This document shows positions 20,783 to 31,720 of a DNA stretch of 64,000 nucleotides, piece after piece. Source of the DNA: Strigops habroptila (Eukaryota; Chordata; Aves; Psittaciformes; Psittacidae); the NCBI RefSeq assembly GCF_004027225.2, contig NC_044278.2, positions 79,682,923 through 79,746,922 on the forward strand, read 5' to 3'. The notes under the pieces were generated by a model. The model did not search any database. It had not been told where the DNA came from and was given only the letters and a program-made list of their open reading frames with translations. Position 1 is the stretch's first letter. Each line of letters opens with the position of its first letter. The translations under genes were made by a program, and so were the position numbers.

Positions 20783-20990
20783 ACAAACGTGAAAACAGAA
20801 TAGTTATTATTATTGGGTGCATTTAAAAAAAAAAGAGGAAACACTGGCTGGTAAATTCAAGGGATGGCCGTTAGACCAGAGACTAATTCTACCAAAAAGA
20901 AAATAGTGGAGAGATGTATTTTTCTGCCTAAATCCAGAAAATCATTACTTTGAGATAGCTCTTATGTGAAAATCCGGTGCTCTGAATAAA

Positions 20991-22054
20991 ATTAACTATA
21001 TATTAGCTGCGTGTGTTTCTTGAAGTTATTCTATAACTGCAGAATATAAATCAAAGTAAAATTTTTTAAGAAGGACTTCTGAAGTATTTCTTTTCAGTTT
21101 GCTGGAAAGGATTATGCACCTACAAAAATGTATAAAGAAGAAAAGCTTGGGTGGTTCAGGTTTATATGTTGTTCTGACTGGCCTAATTGCACTTGATTAT
21201 GTAACGAGATACTTTATTTTTATTTTGGGTTAATAAATATGAAAATCCTGAACTGATCTCTCCTTATGGTGTAAAGGCAATCGTTTCATTAGGAACGTTA
21301 TAGGATGCCCACCTACTGCTTCAAGTGATCAAAGAACATCTTCCTATTTTCTGATGACCATGTGACTAGATCAGATGCCAAATGTAAAAAGTTACTTAAT
21401 AGCTGGGATATTCTTCCTGTAGACATATTTTAGCCAAATCTTTTTAATTTCGCCGGTAACTCTGTGAATCAAGACACGTGATGTTCAGAAAAGAATAATA
21501 CGTTCAAAAAGCTGTGATTTTAAACAACTGTTGATGTTAGAAAAGAAGCACTAAAGGTATTTTTAAAAGAAACCATAGGTCTCGTCCACCGGAAATCGAC
21601 TTGTTTCTGTTGTTATTAACTTGAAATGTCATCAGAATTTTTAATAAATGCATTTGTAAAAATATTATTTTATAGAAAAGTATTACCGGGTATCGTTTTT
21701 GGAGAGTCAGGAATGAACAAATAAAAATAATTACAAATGTTGGGTTTCCTTTAATCTGCCCCAAACGATTGGAATGTTACAAGCGACACCACGTTTGTAT
21801 TATACGGTAATGACCGATGTATGTACTGAAAAGTTAAGGAGTTTGTTTTGTAAGAAGTACAATCCTTATCGAGTACAAAGAAAAAAAAATAATATGTTAA
21901 TAAAACAGATGGTGAAAATAAAAGCTTTGCAGAGTTTCCTATTTTTCATGGTAGGAAACTGTGCAAAACCAGAATGTCCTGCTTTCTGTCGGATGAATCA
22001 GAATAGTTCATAAACCCACCAAATGCTCATGAGGCCTTTTAAACAAATGCCTCG
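20991..22054. other. Intergenic DNA downstream of POU4F1
   Basis: AT-rich, mostly unique sequence. No gene is seen. It ends where the long polypurine tract begins. Confidence 0.5.
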
Positions 22055-22059
22055 CTAAA

Positions 22060-23233
22060 ACATCCCGAAAGAAGAAAGCAAGGGAGAAAGAAAGGGAGAA
22101 GGTGAGAGAAAAGAAGAGCGAGAGGACAGGGCAAGAATAAGAAGGAAGGAAAGAAAGGAAGAAAGGAGAAGGAAAGGCAAGCCAAAACGGTTAAAAGAAG
22201 GGAAACAAGGGGAAAAATAGAGAAAGGGAGAGAAGGGAGGGAGACAAGGATAAGAAAAGAGAGACAGAGAGAGAAAAAAAAAGAAAAGAAAAGAGAGAAA
22301 GAAAGGAAAGGACACGAAAGAAGAAAAAGAGAGGTAGAAAGAGAATAGAAAAGAGAGACGAAAGAGAAAGAGAGAGAAAGAGAGAGAGAGAAAGAGGAGA
22401 CGAAAGAAGGAGATAACCAAGAGTACAAGGAGACGAGAACAAAAGAGACTGAGGAGAGAGAAGAAAGATGCAAAGAGAGGCAAGAGGAGAGAGGAAGAGA
22501 GAGAGAAAGAGAAGAGAGAAAGAGAGAGAAAGAGAGAGAAAAGAAGAGGAGAAAAGAGAGAGAGAGAGGAAAGACGACACAGAGAAAGAGAGAGAGAAAG
22601 AGAAAAAAAGAGAAAGAGAGACGAGAGAAGGAGAGAAGAAGAGATGAAAGGACCGGAATGAGGGAAAGAGAAGGATAATAGAGGAAAGAAAGAGAGAAGT
22701 GTAAGGAGTAGAAAGAAGAACTTAGAAAGAGAGAAGAGAGAGAAAAGAGAAGAGTATGAGGAAGAGAGAAGGAAAGATGAGAAGGACGAAAGAAGAGATA
22801 AGGAGAGTGAAAGGAGAGAGAGAAAGAGAGAAAGAGAGGGACGGACGAGGATGAAAGAAAGAGAGAAAGAAAGAGAGAAAGAGAGAAAGAAGAGTATCTC
22901 TAGAAAAGAGAGAAAGAGAAATGAGAAGAGAAAGATGAAGAGTAAAGAACGGAGAGAAAGAGAGAGATAGAGAGAAGAGAAAGAGAGAGAGAAGAGAGAA
23001 AGGGAGAGAGAATAGATGGAAGAGGTAGAGAGAGAGAAAGACAAGTGGAAGAAAGGAAAGAGGAAAGACGGAGAGAAGAAAAGGGAGTATGGGAAAAGGG
23101 AAAGAGAGAAAGAGGGATGAAAAGAGGAAGAAGAGGAAAGAAAGAGAGAGAAAGAAAGGGAGAAAGAGAAACAGAGAAAGAAAAAGAGAGAGAAAGAGAG
23201 AAGAGAGAAAGAGAGAAAGAGAGAAAAGTGTTT
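22060..23233. repeat. Long polypurine (GA-rich) tract, about 1.2 kb
   Basis: The + strand is almost entirely A and G for about 1170 bp, built from GAGA, GAAA and GAGAGAAA units with scattered single pyrimidines. Long open frames on the minus strand (Ser/Leu/Phe-only proteins) and shorter ones on the plus strand (Lys/Arg/Glu-only) are translations of the repeat. The tract starts 3.6 kb after the POU4F1 stop and has the same strand polarity as the two upstream tracts. Confidence 0.95.
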
Positions 23234-23640
23234 CTATTCGTGTTTATAAGTTCTAACTTAAGGACTGTTAAAACTTCTGCATTCAAGAGAAAAAAAAAAA
23301 AAAGATGGAAAGGCGAAGATGCAGCACACAGATTCACATTTATTCCTCACCAGTGTGCAGCCTCCTGCATACAGACATCAATTTGTGACCAAAAAATACA
23401 GATATCCCCCCTCCCCGCGTGTGTGCCACGGGCCGGGGCAGCTGCCTCTGGGTCCCGAATCGCAGCGCCGGGCCCCAGCCGAGGCCCCCTCGGTACCGCC
23501 ATCCCTCGAACGACCTTTTCCTCCACACCTGAGGCATCTCGCCGCCTTCCCAATGTGATTTTCCAGTTCTAAGGCGGTAAGACCCGGTCTGGCTCCCGGA
23601 ATTTCTGCTTAACGCTTGCTCTCCGATTGCTTTCAACTTA
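23234..23640. other. Non-coding sequence with a small CpG patch
   Basis: An A run near 23290-23303 is followed by GC-rich sequence (about 23400-23550) with several CpG. No coding support. Confidence 0.4.
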
Positions 23641-24430
23641 GATTAGGCCATCATAAGTGAATAACAGACACCCACTGCCACGGCCGTATTGATTTTTACT
23701 CTCCTGTGATATTAAGACTAATTCGGTCCTAGTTCAACAAGTAAAAAGGCTTCCCAGAAGGAGAATGAAGTGTCCTACAGCTCAGGTTTTATGGTTTATG
23801 TGCCTCCCTCCCCGCCTCCCCTTGTCTCCCCTTCCCTCAGAAGAGAAATAGATTTGTCGACAGATAATTATTTTAACTCTGACGGACTCGAGCGCATAAA
23901 GCTTGATTCCGCCGCTGCTGCCCTGTGTTATTCTGGCATTTCCCAAACGATTTTAAATCCTCTAGTTATTTTATGTCTCGCTTTTCAGCCGGCGCGATTT
24001 TTTATTTTAAAAAAGCTTTATTATATTTACCTGCTGGTTCCAAGGCGGGGGGGGGGAAGGAAGGGGGGGAAGCCTAATTGATTTTAAAATTCCAATCCGC
24101 TTGGGAACCCGTTTCCACCTGCCAGACGGGCTTCTGAGTATGGGTAATTATGTTATTTAAGAGTTGATAAGAGCTCGGAGGCCGCCGCTGTGCGGGGACC
24201 CGGCCCCTTCACCGGCCCCGGGCTCGAAGAGACACACCGCGGGGACAAGCCGCGGCGTGGCGGGCCGTGGCTGCAGCAGCCGCCACCATCCCCATCCCGT
24301 GCGCCGCTGCAAACACAATTACCGAGCCGCCTGTAATAATTCATGGGCTTGAGATTTGGGAAAATTAATAAAAATGAATTATAACAAGAGGCTAATAAAA
24401 ACTTTGTAATGTTGTCAAGGCAGCTTGATG
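23641..24430. promoter_or_regulatory. Candidate conserved enhancer block downstream of POU4F1
   Basis: Unique sequence combines CpG dinucleotides with many homeodomain cores: GATAATTATTTTAA near 23863, GGGTAATTATG near 24140, and a dense run from 24310 to 24400 (CACAATTACC, GTAATAATTC, AAAATTAATAAAAATG, GGCTAATAAAAAC). Such AT-motif arrays within a CpG-bearing region are typical of developmental enhancers. No alignment was possible, so conservation is an assumption. Confidence 0.35.
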
Positions 24431-25830
24431 GGAGGCGTGCTGCACGGACAGGACACCCACCCCCCCCACCCCCCTTCCCCTTCCTCCCCCGCTTCCCTCC
24501 TTCCCCTTCCGCTTTTGGAAAGGTATTTCTTTTTTCCTCTTTTGCAACCCCTTGCACCTGAAGGAGGCTCAGTTTTGGGGAGAAAAGCAGTGGATGGATA
24601 TATAGTCAGCTGAATAGATAAGTCCCAGAAACAAGACCTACAGACTTGCAGACAAGTCTTTTCGCATCATGGCAAGACAGAGGGGTGGGCGAGTGGGTGG
24701 CGGGCACGGATGGATGGATGAAATCCAGGGCTCGAAAGTTAATTTAAAATAAGATGTCACACAGAAATCTTTGAAGAAGCGGGACATAGCACAAACCGGC
24801 CGGCCGCCACCTGGGGGAGGCCAGCCCCGCTGCTGGGCAGACTAGGGTAAGGCAGCGGCAGGCAGGAACAGGCAGCGCCCCACGGACAGAAGCGCAATTT
24901 TCCGCCTTTGCTCTGGCACCGCCGGTAGCAGCGGCAGCCGGTGCTGGGGTTGCCTTCGCGGGAAGCGGAGGGGCGGCAGGGTGCCCACCGCAGGGCCTCT
25001 GGCTCCCACCGTTTCTTTAAGGCGCAAACTCTAAAGCGGACTCAGCGCGGTGTTTCCGCGGGCAGACGGGGCCCCGGAGCCCGCTTGTGCTGCAGTGGTG
25101 TGCATTTACGGCCGTGTCACCAGCCAAGCCCTGCCTGGAGCTGATGGCTAAGGGGCAGCTGTGCAGGCAAAACCCGCTCCCCAAACTGGTCTCGGGACTT
25201 TCAAGGTCACAGCCCCTGTGGGAAAGCAGGAGCCCTCGTCTGAACTGCATCTTAACTCCTTCAGCCTGCTCACCTAAGTATGCTAGCGCATCTCTAACTC
25301 TGGAAAGAGTTATTAAACACCTCTTACAAGATATATACATATATATATATATGGGGAAGCGAGTAGGGGGAATGACTTCAAAAAATGTGATGTCATAAGA
25401 CCCTAATCACTCGAAAGACTGAAGCATTTAGCAGGTTTTATATAAAAATTAAATAAATAATAATATAAACGCACACACTGTCGTGGTATGTTGAAGATTT
25501 AATTGTTTGATTTTCACCACCGAGTCCTAAAAGCCTCAATAAGGAATCCTTCGGTGGGGACACCAACCGACCCACCCCTCGCTTGCAGAGGATGAAGCAT
25601 CTGGCTGGTCCCGGTGCGGAGGCAAAACCAGCCCCAAGCCCCAAAACCACCCCCCAAGCAGCGGGAGCCCTCGCAAACTCCGCGCTGCGGGCGCGCCGAG
25701 GGGCGGAGAGGGAGAAGGAATGCGGGCATCCCTCGCCCAGGTAAAGGGAAGCTACTTAAAAGTGTGAGCCAGAGCTAAAAATGTGTAAAGAATGTGGTTG
25801 TACGAGCTGTGGGTCTGGAGGTTTTTTTAA
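24431..25830. other. Intergenic DNA with CpG-rich patches and simple repeats
   Basis: Pyrimidine-rich sequence with a C run (about 24457-24510) is followed by GC-rich patches at 24790-25090 and 25590-25740. An AT dinucleotide repeat lies at 25327-25352. No gene is supported; the open frames on both strands overlap one another in GC-rich DNA. Confidence 0.5.
25327..25352. repeat. (AT)n simple repeat
   Basis: GATATATACATATATATATATATATGG-type alternating AT of about 26 bp. Confidence 0.85.
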
Positions 25831-25966
25831 TTTTTCTTCTTCTTCTTCTTCTTTTCTTTTCTCTTCTCTTGTTTTCTTTCCTTTTTTTCCCCCCATTCCC
25901 ATTTTTTTCTTGTACCCTTTTTTCTTCTTCTCTTTTTTTTTTTTTTTAATTTCTTAAAAAAAAAAA
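25831..25966. repeat. Pyrimidine-rich (CTT)n and T/A homopolymer tract
   Basis: A T-rich stretch with about six TTC units leads into TTTTC and T-run sequence and ends in a run of A. Confidence 0.9.
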
Positions 25967-26560
25967 AAAGTTCTTGACAAAAGGATGCCATGTCAACATG
26001 AATGCGCCTTTCCCCACGCTGCATGGCAAGGCGCCCATACAACATAACTTTACCCTCCATTATGGTCATTATGTAAACCGAATTACTACCAAAAGTTTGT
26101 TCGGTGACTAATTACAGCTCACTAAACCTCTGCCTCTCTTCACTTCAGCATAATGTATACAAACTTTTGTACACGTGGATCAGAACAAAACAAAGTGTTG
26201 ACAGCATCCAGCAGTGGAAATTCACTTACACAAGACTTTTTTCACTGAAGTGTTGACAATAAACATTTAATGAAGGCAGAGACTTGGATGTCTCCAGACA
26301 GTGTCAGAATACTTTAAACAGACCATTAGCATGGCTTCTTCTACTTCAAACAGAGCACACTATACCATAACATTTATAAAAATACAAAGTATGAAACAAA
26401 TAATCTGTTTTATACAGATATTTTAAGCTGTTATCACCAGCTCTGACATCCCCTGTATTTAGTAAGAGAACTTACTCATTTCAGATTACTCGCGTTTAAA
26501 AAATGTTAAATACAGTTTAATGCAATATTAATCGCCCTTTGTGATATAAAATGCAATATT
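25967..26560. promoter_or_regulatory. Candidate conserved non-coding block
   Basis: Unique AT-rich sequence with motifs such as CCATTATGGTCATTATG, GTGACTAATTACAGC and CATAATGTATAC, and no coding frame or repeat signature. It resembles enhancer-type DNA about 7.5-8 kb downstream of POU4F1. Support is compositional only. Confidence 0.25.
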
Positions 26561-27212
26561 TTCAGGCAGCTATCGAGCTTTTCTAGAGGAAGAGCTGATG
26601 AAAACAGTCACAGCTGAATAGTGGAGAGAAAAAAGCTCTGTATTTATTGCTTTTGTTTGGCTTTTGGCTACAGAGACAGGAACATTCTAATGGGGTAAGG
26701 ACATTTATTTTATCTGCAATCTATTGCTGCTAGAGCAGGAGTGGCAGATGGGGTTTGGTGTTATATTCACAGAGTAATTTAGAGCAAATCCTAATAACTA
26801 ATAATGATTTATGTTAATTTCAATCACTTATGTGACTTTATTAAAGCACTTGCTGTAAGAGGAATGGAAAGCGGGGGGTGAGGGGGAGACTGGGGAGAGG
26901 CAAGCTGTGTCTGTCTGAAACCGAACGGCATGCTTGAAAGGTTGCTGTGGTGGGGGCGAAAAAAAAAGCAGAGAGCAAGAGAAGAGAGAGGGTTGCGAGA
27001 GAGACTCGTGTTATGCAAATGTATTGATTGTGTGCGAGGAATCTGCGATGTTGAATGTGCTGGGATCCCGAAAGAACAGAGGAGGCTGCTGGCGGAATAG
27101 CTAGAAAGACCCCCAAATGCACAGGATGCGAAACTTTTTGTTCTGGGCTGATTCAGCGTGGTGGAGGTCTGCAGTGCTCTGCTCACCTTGCATCGACTTT
27201 ACTCCTCACGGC
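26561..27212. other. Intergenic DNA
   Basis: Unique sequence with a purine-rich patch around 26870-27000. No gene or known repeat recognised. Confidence 0.45.
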
Positions 27213-27303
27213 AATCATAGAATCTTAGAACGGTTTGGGTTGGAAAGGACCTTAAATATCATCTAGCTCCAACCCGCTCTGCCATGGGCAGGGACACCTT
27301 CCA
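27213..27303 (-). mobile_element. CR1 LINE, 3'-terminal fragment
   Basis: About 90 bp match the extreme 3' end of avian CR1 in reverse orientation: ATCATAGAATC, then GGTTGGAAAGGACCTTAAAT, then CCATGGGCAGGGACACCTT. The same segments occur in the better preserved copies at 52.6 and 54.8 kb. It is a heavily 5'-truncated insertion. Confidence 0.9.
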
Positions 27304-28146
27304 CTTTTCCCCACGGGATTTTATATCCTTATTAGGGAAAAGAAAATAAAAGTTTAAACGCCAGCTATTGCAGTGAGGCTTTCGTTTCCCCTCTATAACC
27401 TTCAGATTCATTACCATCTGATGGTACTGGAGTGCACACACACACCAATACATTCGCCGTGTGGGCACTTGAAACGGGAGATGTTTTGCAAAGCCGGGAA
27501 ATCTCAAGGCCAGCCAGTGCTGCTCTTGCATAGGCTCGGTTTGATGTAGGAGTGAGGAGTACTTACAGGATTTTGAAAGGGAGGTGCTCTTTCGCTTCTG
27601 GCAATTTACTTTCCCAGCTACCTTTATGCTTTTTTCCGCCTTAAGCATACAGTCTGAAAGTAAAACATCAAAGCTCCTTATTAAACATTATTTTTCCTGA
27701 AATCAGAAGGTGGAAGCTACCAATGAAACGTTTAATCTGTGTTAGCATTTATTTCCCAACAAAACAGTCAGAACAAAGTTCAAAAGAGCTAGGGCAGTTA
27801 TCTACAGGAGACTAAAAGGTAAAGTGCAGGGAGTGATTTATGTTTCTGTCAGAACCCTTGAAATGGATTAAATAAAAGTTAGGTTTTGCTTGCGTTCTCA
27901 GCCACTATATTTCGGTTACTGTAATTCCCCCTACCAAACTACACGGCTAGGAATAACCTTCCCCCTTCCCCCTTTTCCCCCACCCTCCAGGTGCGAGTTT
28001 CCTAACTTTTGGGTTATTTGCGGAAATCCGTCTTTTCTGCTCTGCAAGCTGGCACCGCTTTTAAAACGAGACCAGTTTCCACACAGGGCAATCTTTGTGT
28101 TCTCTGTAGTGAAGGTTTTATAGAGAGCAATATCTTGTTTTCCTAG
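27304..28146. other. Intergenic DNA
   Basis: Unique sequence without coding support. A C/T-rich patch lies near 27958-27990. Confidence 0.45.
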
Positions 28147-28222
28147 ATGAAACAAAAAAAACCAAAAACAAAACCAAAAAACCCAAACAAAACAAACAAA
28201 CCAGAACAAAAAACAAAAAAAG
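28147..28222. repeat. A/C-only low-complexity tract
   Basis: The + strand is nearly all A and C (AAACC, CAAAA units), the complement of the G/T-rich tracts seen at 8.6 kb. Confidence 0.8.
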
Positions 28223-28259
28223 GAGGGAGAGAACCCCCAATTTCATGGGGGATGTTGCT

Positions 28260-28525
28260 ATCGCTCGCCACCTCGTCGCCCGAAAGAGGCGCAGGACTTC
28301 CAAACCCGCGGCTGTGTGTGCGTCTGCCTTTTGAACGCTCATCGCGGCGGAGACGGGCGCGGGGCGAGCAGGCGGAGCGGCCGCGGGCGGAGGTGGGGGG
28401 GGGGGGTGCCCACCCGGCGGCTCTTCAGCACCACGGAGAGCTCCGGCAGGGCGGCGCTGGGAGGCGTCCTGCCCGCCCGCTTGCCTGTCTGTCTCTCTGT
28501 CTCTCTGGCTGGCTGGCTGGCTGCA
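28260..28525. other. CpG-rich patch
   Basis: A GC-rich block with a G run near 28394-28407 and a CTGTCTCT/GGCTGGCT simple repeat toward its end. It could be a small orphan CpG island. No gene model fits. Confidence 0.4.
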
Positions 28526-28529
28526 CAGA

Positions 28530-28640
28530 AGCCTGTAATATGCTAATGGCCGCGGGGTATGCCCGAGGTACCATCTCAAGCTGCTTCGCACACCATATGT
28601 CAGGCCGTTAGCCACATGGATCTATTAATCAAAGGGGGAG
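28530..28640. promoter_or_regulatory. Candidate enhancer element with POU, E-box and TCF motifs
   Basis: Within about 110 bp lie ATATGCTAATGG (octamer-like POU site), CCATATGTCAG (CATATG E-box) and TATTAATCAAAGG (a TCF/LEF core beside an ATTA core). The cluster is unique sequence next to a CpG patch. Functional status is inferred. Confidence 0.3.
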
Positions 28641-30385
28641 AGAAAGGGAAGAGAAGCAGGGCGGGAGGAGGGGGGGGGGAAGAGAGCTTTTAATACCCCA
28701 CTCTGTTTTGCTGTATACTTCCTCCTTTCATTTGCCTCAGATATAAAAACTCAGAGTACCTCGAACATACAGCTGTAATTCTCTTTTGATCCTCACTCTT
28801 TTACCTTGGTGTAATGTAACCAGCTCGGGTCAGCCGATAGCGAGATTTGAGGGAGAAGGGTGTGTGGGTATTTCACGTTTCCCCCGGCAAAAGATTTGGT
28901 TTTCAAGTGCTGCTCAACTCCTGTGACAAAGGGGACGTCTGTCCGTCCCTTCAGCCTCCTCCTTGCAGAGGGTGCCTCTAAGGGGAAAGATTTTTCTAGC
29001 GAGCCAAGGATCACCTCCCCTGCAGGCAGCCAGACCGCCCTTCCCGCTTTTTCATGTGTCCTGTTACCTACTGCAGCACGCCATCTTTTCACGGGGGCTT
29101 TGTCCCGTGAGCTCCACAAAATCACCGAGAGCGGGGGAAGAGGCGGTCTGTATAGGAGAGCCGGTGTAAAAGACTTCGTGTACGTGTATTTCTCATGCAG
29201 CCCTCCATCCTTGGACCAGCAGGCCCACCTCAGCCTCTGCGATTCAGGGCAGATAAAGATGTCCTGATGTACCTGACGCCAAGGCTAAGCGCCCGAGGAG
29301 GTGCGCGGGGCTCCCGGGTCCGGTTTATGCTCTTTGCTTGTACATAAGGTGTTTTGAGGGGGCTTCCTCTCCAGGGGTAAAATGAACATGCTCACAGGGG
29401 ATTCTCCTGGACCCTTCTGGCCAGCCCGTAAGTGACATTGAGGGGCACAGTCCGGGCACTCAGCATTCCCAGCACAGTTCCGAGACTGTTGTTGTTTTGG
29501 TTTTGCTTTTCTTTCGGGGGGGGGGGGGGGGGCATTAAAGATGCTGATCTTTCGCTCAGGCACATGCCATATCAAGGTTTGAAATCCTAGATTTTTGTAA
29601 AGCGCTAGAACAGCTCAGGAAAGTTATTGAGCAGTAGAGAACGGGGGACAGGACCACCTCAGTATGCCAGGACCCTGACTAGGGTCCTCTCGTGGGGAGA
29701 GGGCAGGTGGATAGGGCAGAGCCCCTACCCCTGACCTCCAGGCCGAGCTGCACGCACTGGAAATGATTGAAAAACACCCGGAGAAAGGGAAAGGACGAGA
29801 GCTACACCCGGGACAAGGAACACAAGGATTAATTCTGCTTTTCACAGGTTTCCATAAAAAAGGTCAAGATCTTCCAGCTGGTTGGAATTTCCTCTGTTGG
29901 TACAGTGCATTACAAAGAGGCGAGTCAGAGGGAAGAAGTGCTGGAGACAATTTCTGCCGTTGCAGACACAAGATAATAGTAACCTTATTGATTGTGCTCT
30001 ATGGCACATTGCATAGCTTATGCTGAAGTCAGTCTTTAAGAGAAACCTATTTTCTGACTCCTTGTCCCCTTTCGGTGGCTAGAAAAATCACTAGTGCATC
30101 TGTGCTTAGATCTAACGCTTCTAGATTCTTGCTTTAATACAGATCGCGTTTAACCTGCAAAAAAATATGAAAGCCTTCCTAGGCAATACTTTACACGAAG
30201 ACAGAGGTAAATGCACGGGCTGAGTGTCAGTTGATTCTGCATTTCCACCAGCTAAGGAAAGGCTCTTATTACCTTCAAATTTTTGGTGCACACACCACCC
30301 ACCATTTTCTTCCTCTATTTAAAAGGTAAACCCATATATCTGTCGTTTTAGGTTCCAAAGACTCGTAACTTAATTCCTTCAGGCT
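28641..30385. other. Intergenic DNA with a G17 run
   Basis: Mixed-GC unique sequence. A purine patch (about 28634-28690) and a run of 17 G (29516-29532) are the only simple-sequence features. Open frames up to 135 codons lack any recognisable domain. Confidence 0.5.
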
Positions 30386-30640
30386 ATTCATCAGCACAGT
30401 AATTAAACTAGCAAATGGATGTAAATAAAAGTGAAATTGGTTTCATGACAGATGAGCCGAAGAGGCCTCTGACATTGAAACAAGCCAGGACAATAATTAT
30501 TTCTACATCGGGCTATATGAGGAACTCCATCTGGATTTATTAGGTGCTGCAAGTTATTTGCTGGAGCAGGCAAGACAGGACTCCTCATGTTAATTTGACA
30601 GGATTTTTTGCTTCTTTTTTGCATCCTGAGTAGGTTGCAG
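30386..30640. promoter_or_regulatory. Candidate conserved non-coding block
   Basis: Unique AT-leaning sequence with CAGTAATTAAACTAG, GACAATAATTATTTC and CATGTTAATTTGACAG. No coding or repeat signature. Enhancer status is a composition-based guess. Confidence 0.25.
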
Positions 30641-31594
30641 GAAATACAAATCTGGAATTAACTTTGGCAATACTCTGAAAAGCCTCTACCCAATGTAAAA
30701 ATTCGGCTGTAAAAATAGGTAGTAGGAGAAAGGCTTATTAAACTTTTTGTCCCCACATGCTAAACAGGAGGGAAAATCTACATTAAAACCCTGTTCTCGA
30801 GCTATTCCCTATTAAAAAATAATCCAGATCACTGTGAAGCCAGTGTCTGCTTCTCTTTTCTACCAAATATGCATGTGATACAGTGGAGGCCAATAGAAAG
30901 AAGGCAAATTTGGAGATTTGGGATTTCTGAAGAGCTTCTCTGAAAGAAAAAAAAAAGATAAATAAACAAATCTAAGAAAACTCAGCTAAATAGTGTCTGG
31001 TCAGATCCCCCCGCTCCCACTTCTCTGCCAAGGAAAAGTTTATACCTGCGGAGAAGAGGGGAGCAGAGAAAAGGGCTATGAAAAGGAGGGTATGGATTCC
31101 GCAAGGCTCAACTGTAATTGGAGCCATCAGGTCCAGCTTGGAGTGGAAGTAATATACAGAATAAATAAAAAAAGGGCTCTCACAGCAGGTGCAGATTAGT
31201 CCCTTTTCCCCTGAAAAGATTAGAAACTGACTGCTTTATGCTTAAACGTACTTTCAATTATTTAAGAGCCCCTTCGTGATTAGCAAGTAAAAGTAACGCT
31301 CCAAAAGCGCTGAAGAAATGAAGCAAGAATAACATTGCTTTCCCACAGCTCAAGCCGGCTTTCCAGCACATGCCCAGCTCCTGACGGCCAACAGAGCCCA
31401 GGCCGGAGAACTCTCTTGTGTGCATGCACCTGGACGGTGGGCAAGGGGGGAAGGAGAGAGGGAGGGGAGAAAGAGGGAGGGGGAAAGGACAGTGTGAAAA
31501 AATCCTGCTGTCGAGACTATGCAGGCTGCAGCCCAACCTTGTTTAAGAGACTATTGGGGTCTGTAGACAGATTTTCCCAAGGATGCTGGACCCT
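30641..31594. other. Intergenic DNA
   Basis: Unique sequence with a purine-rich patch at about 31438-31500. No gene recognised. Confidence 0.45.
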
Positions 31595-31720
31595 CAACGT
31601 CCCCCTCCCCAACCAAACAAAACACACCACTCCGAAAAACCCAACACCCCCACCAAAAAAAACCCAAACCCCAAACCCAAAAACCCAACCCACCCAACCA
31701 AAAAACGAAACCCAAATCTT
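31595..31720. repeat. A/C-only tract (G-rich on the minus strand)
   Basis: About 125 bp are almost exclusively A and C on the + strand, with many CCC/CCCC groups separated by A runs. The minus strand therefore carries many GGG/GGGG groups and could fold into G-quadruplexes. Confidence 0.85.

Larger units (their letters stand above)
18455..20800 (+). other. POU4F1: POU4F1 3' untranslated region
   Basis: Non-coding sequence after the stop. The first 500 bp are GC-rich, followed by T-rich and A-rich stretches. Candidate poly(A) hexamers are at 19834, 20777 and 20985. I favour an end near 20.8 or 21.0 kb, because the human gene has a 3' UTR of roughly 2-3 kb as I recall it. Low-complexity pieces include a G run near 19045-19056, T-rich DNA at 19076-19172, and A-rich DNA at 20499-20606. 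Open frames here are accidental. Confidence 0.55.

Noticed and set aside
22055..23044. 329-codon open frame, minus strand
   Set aside because: Ser/Leu/Phe-only translation of the long purine tract.
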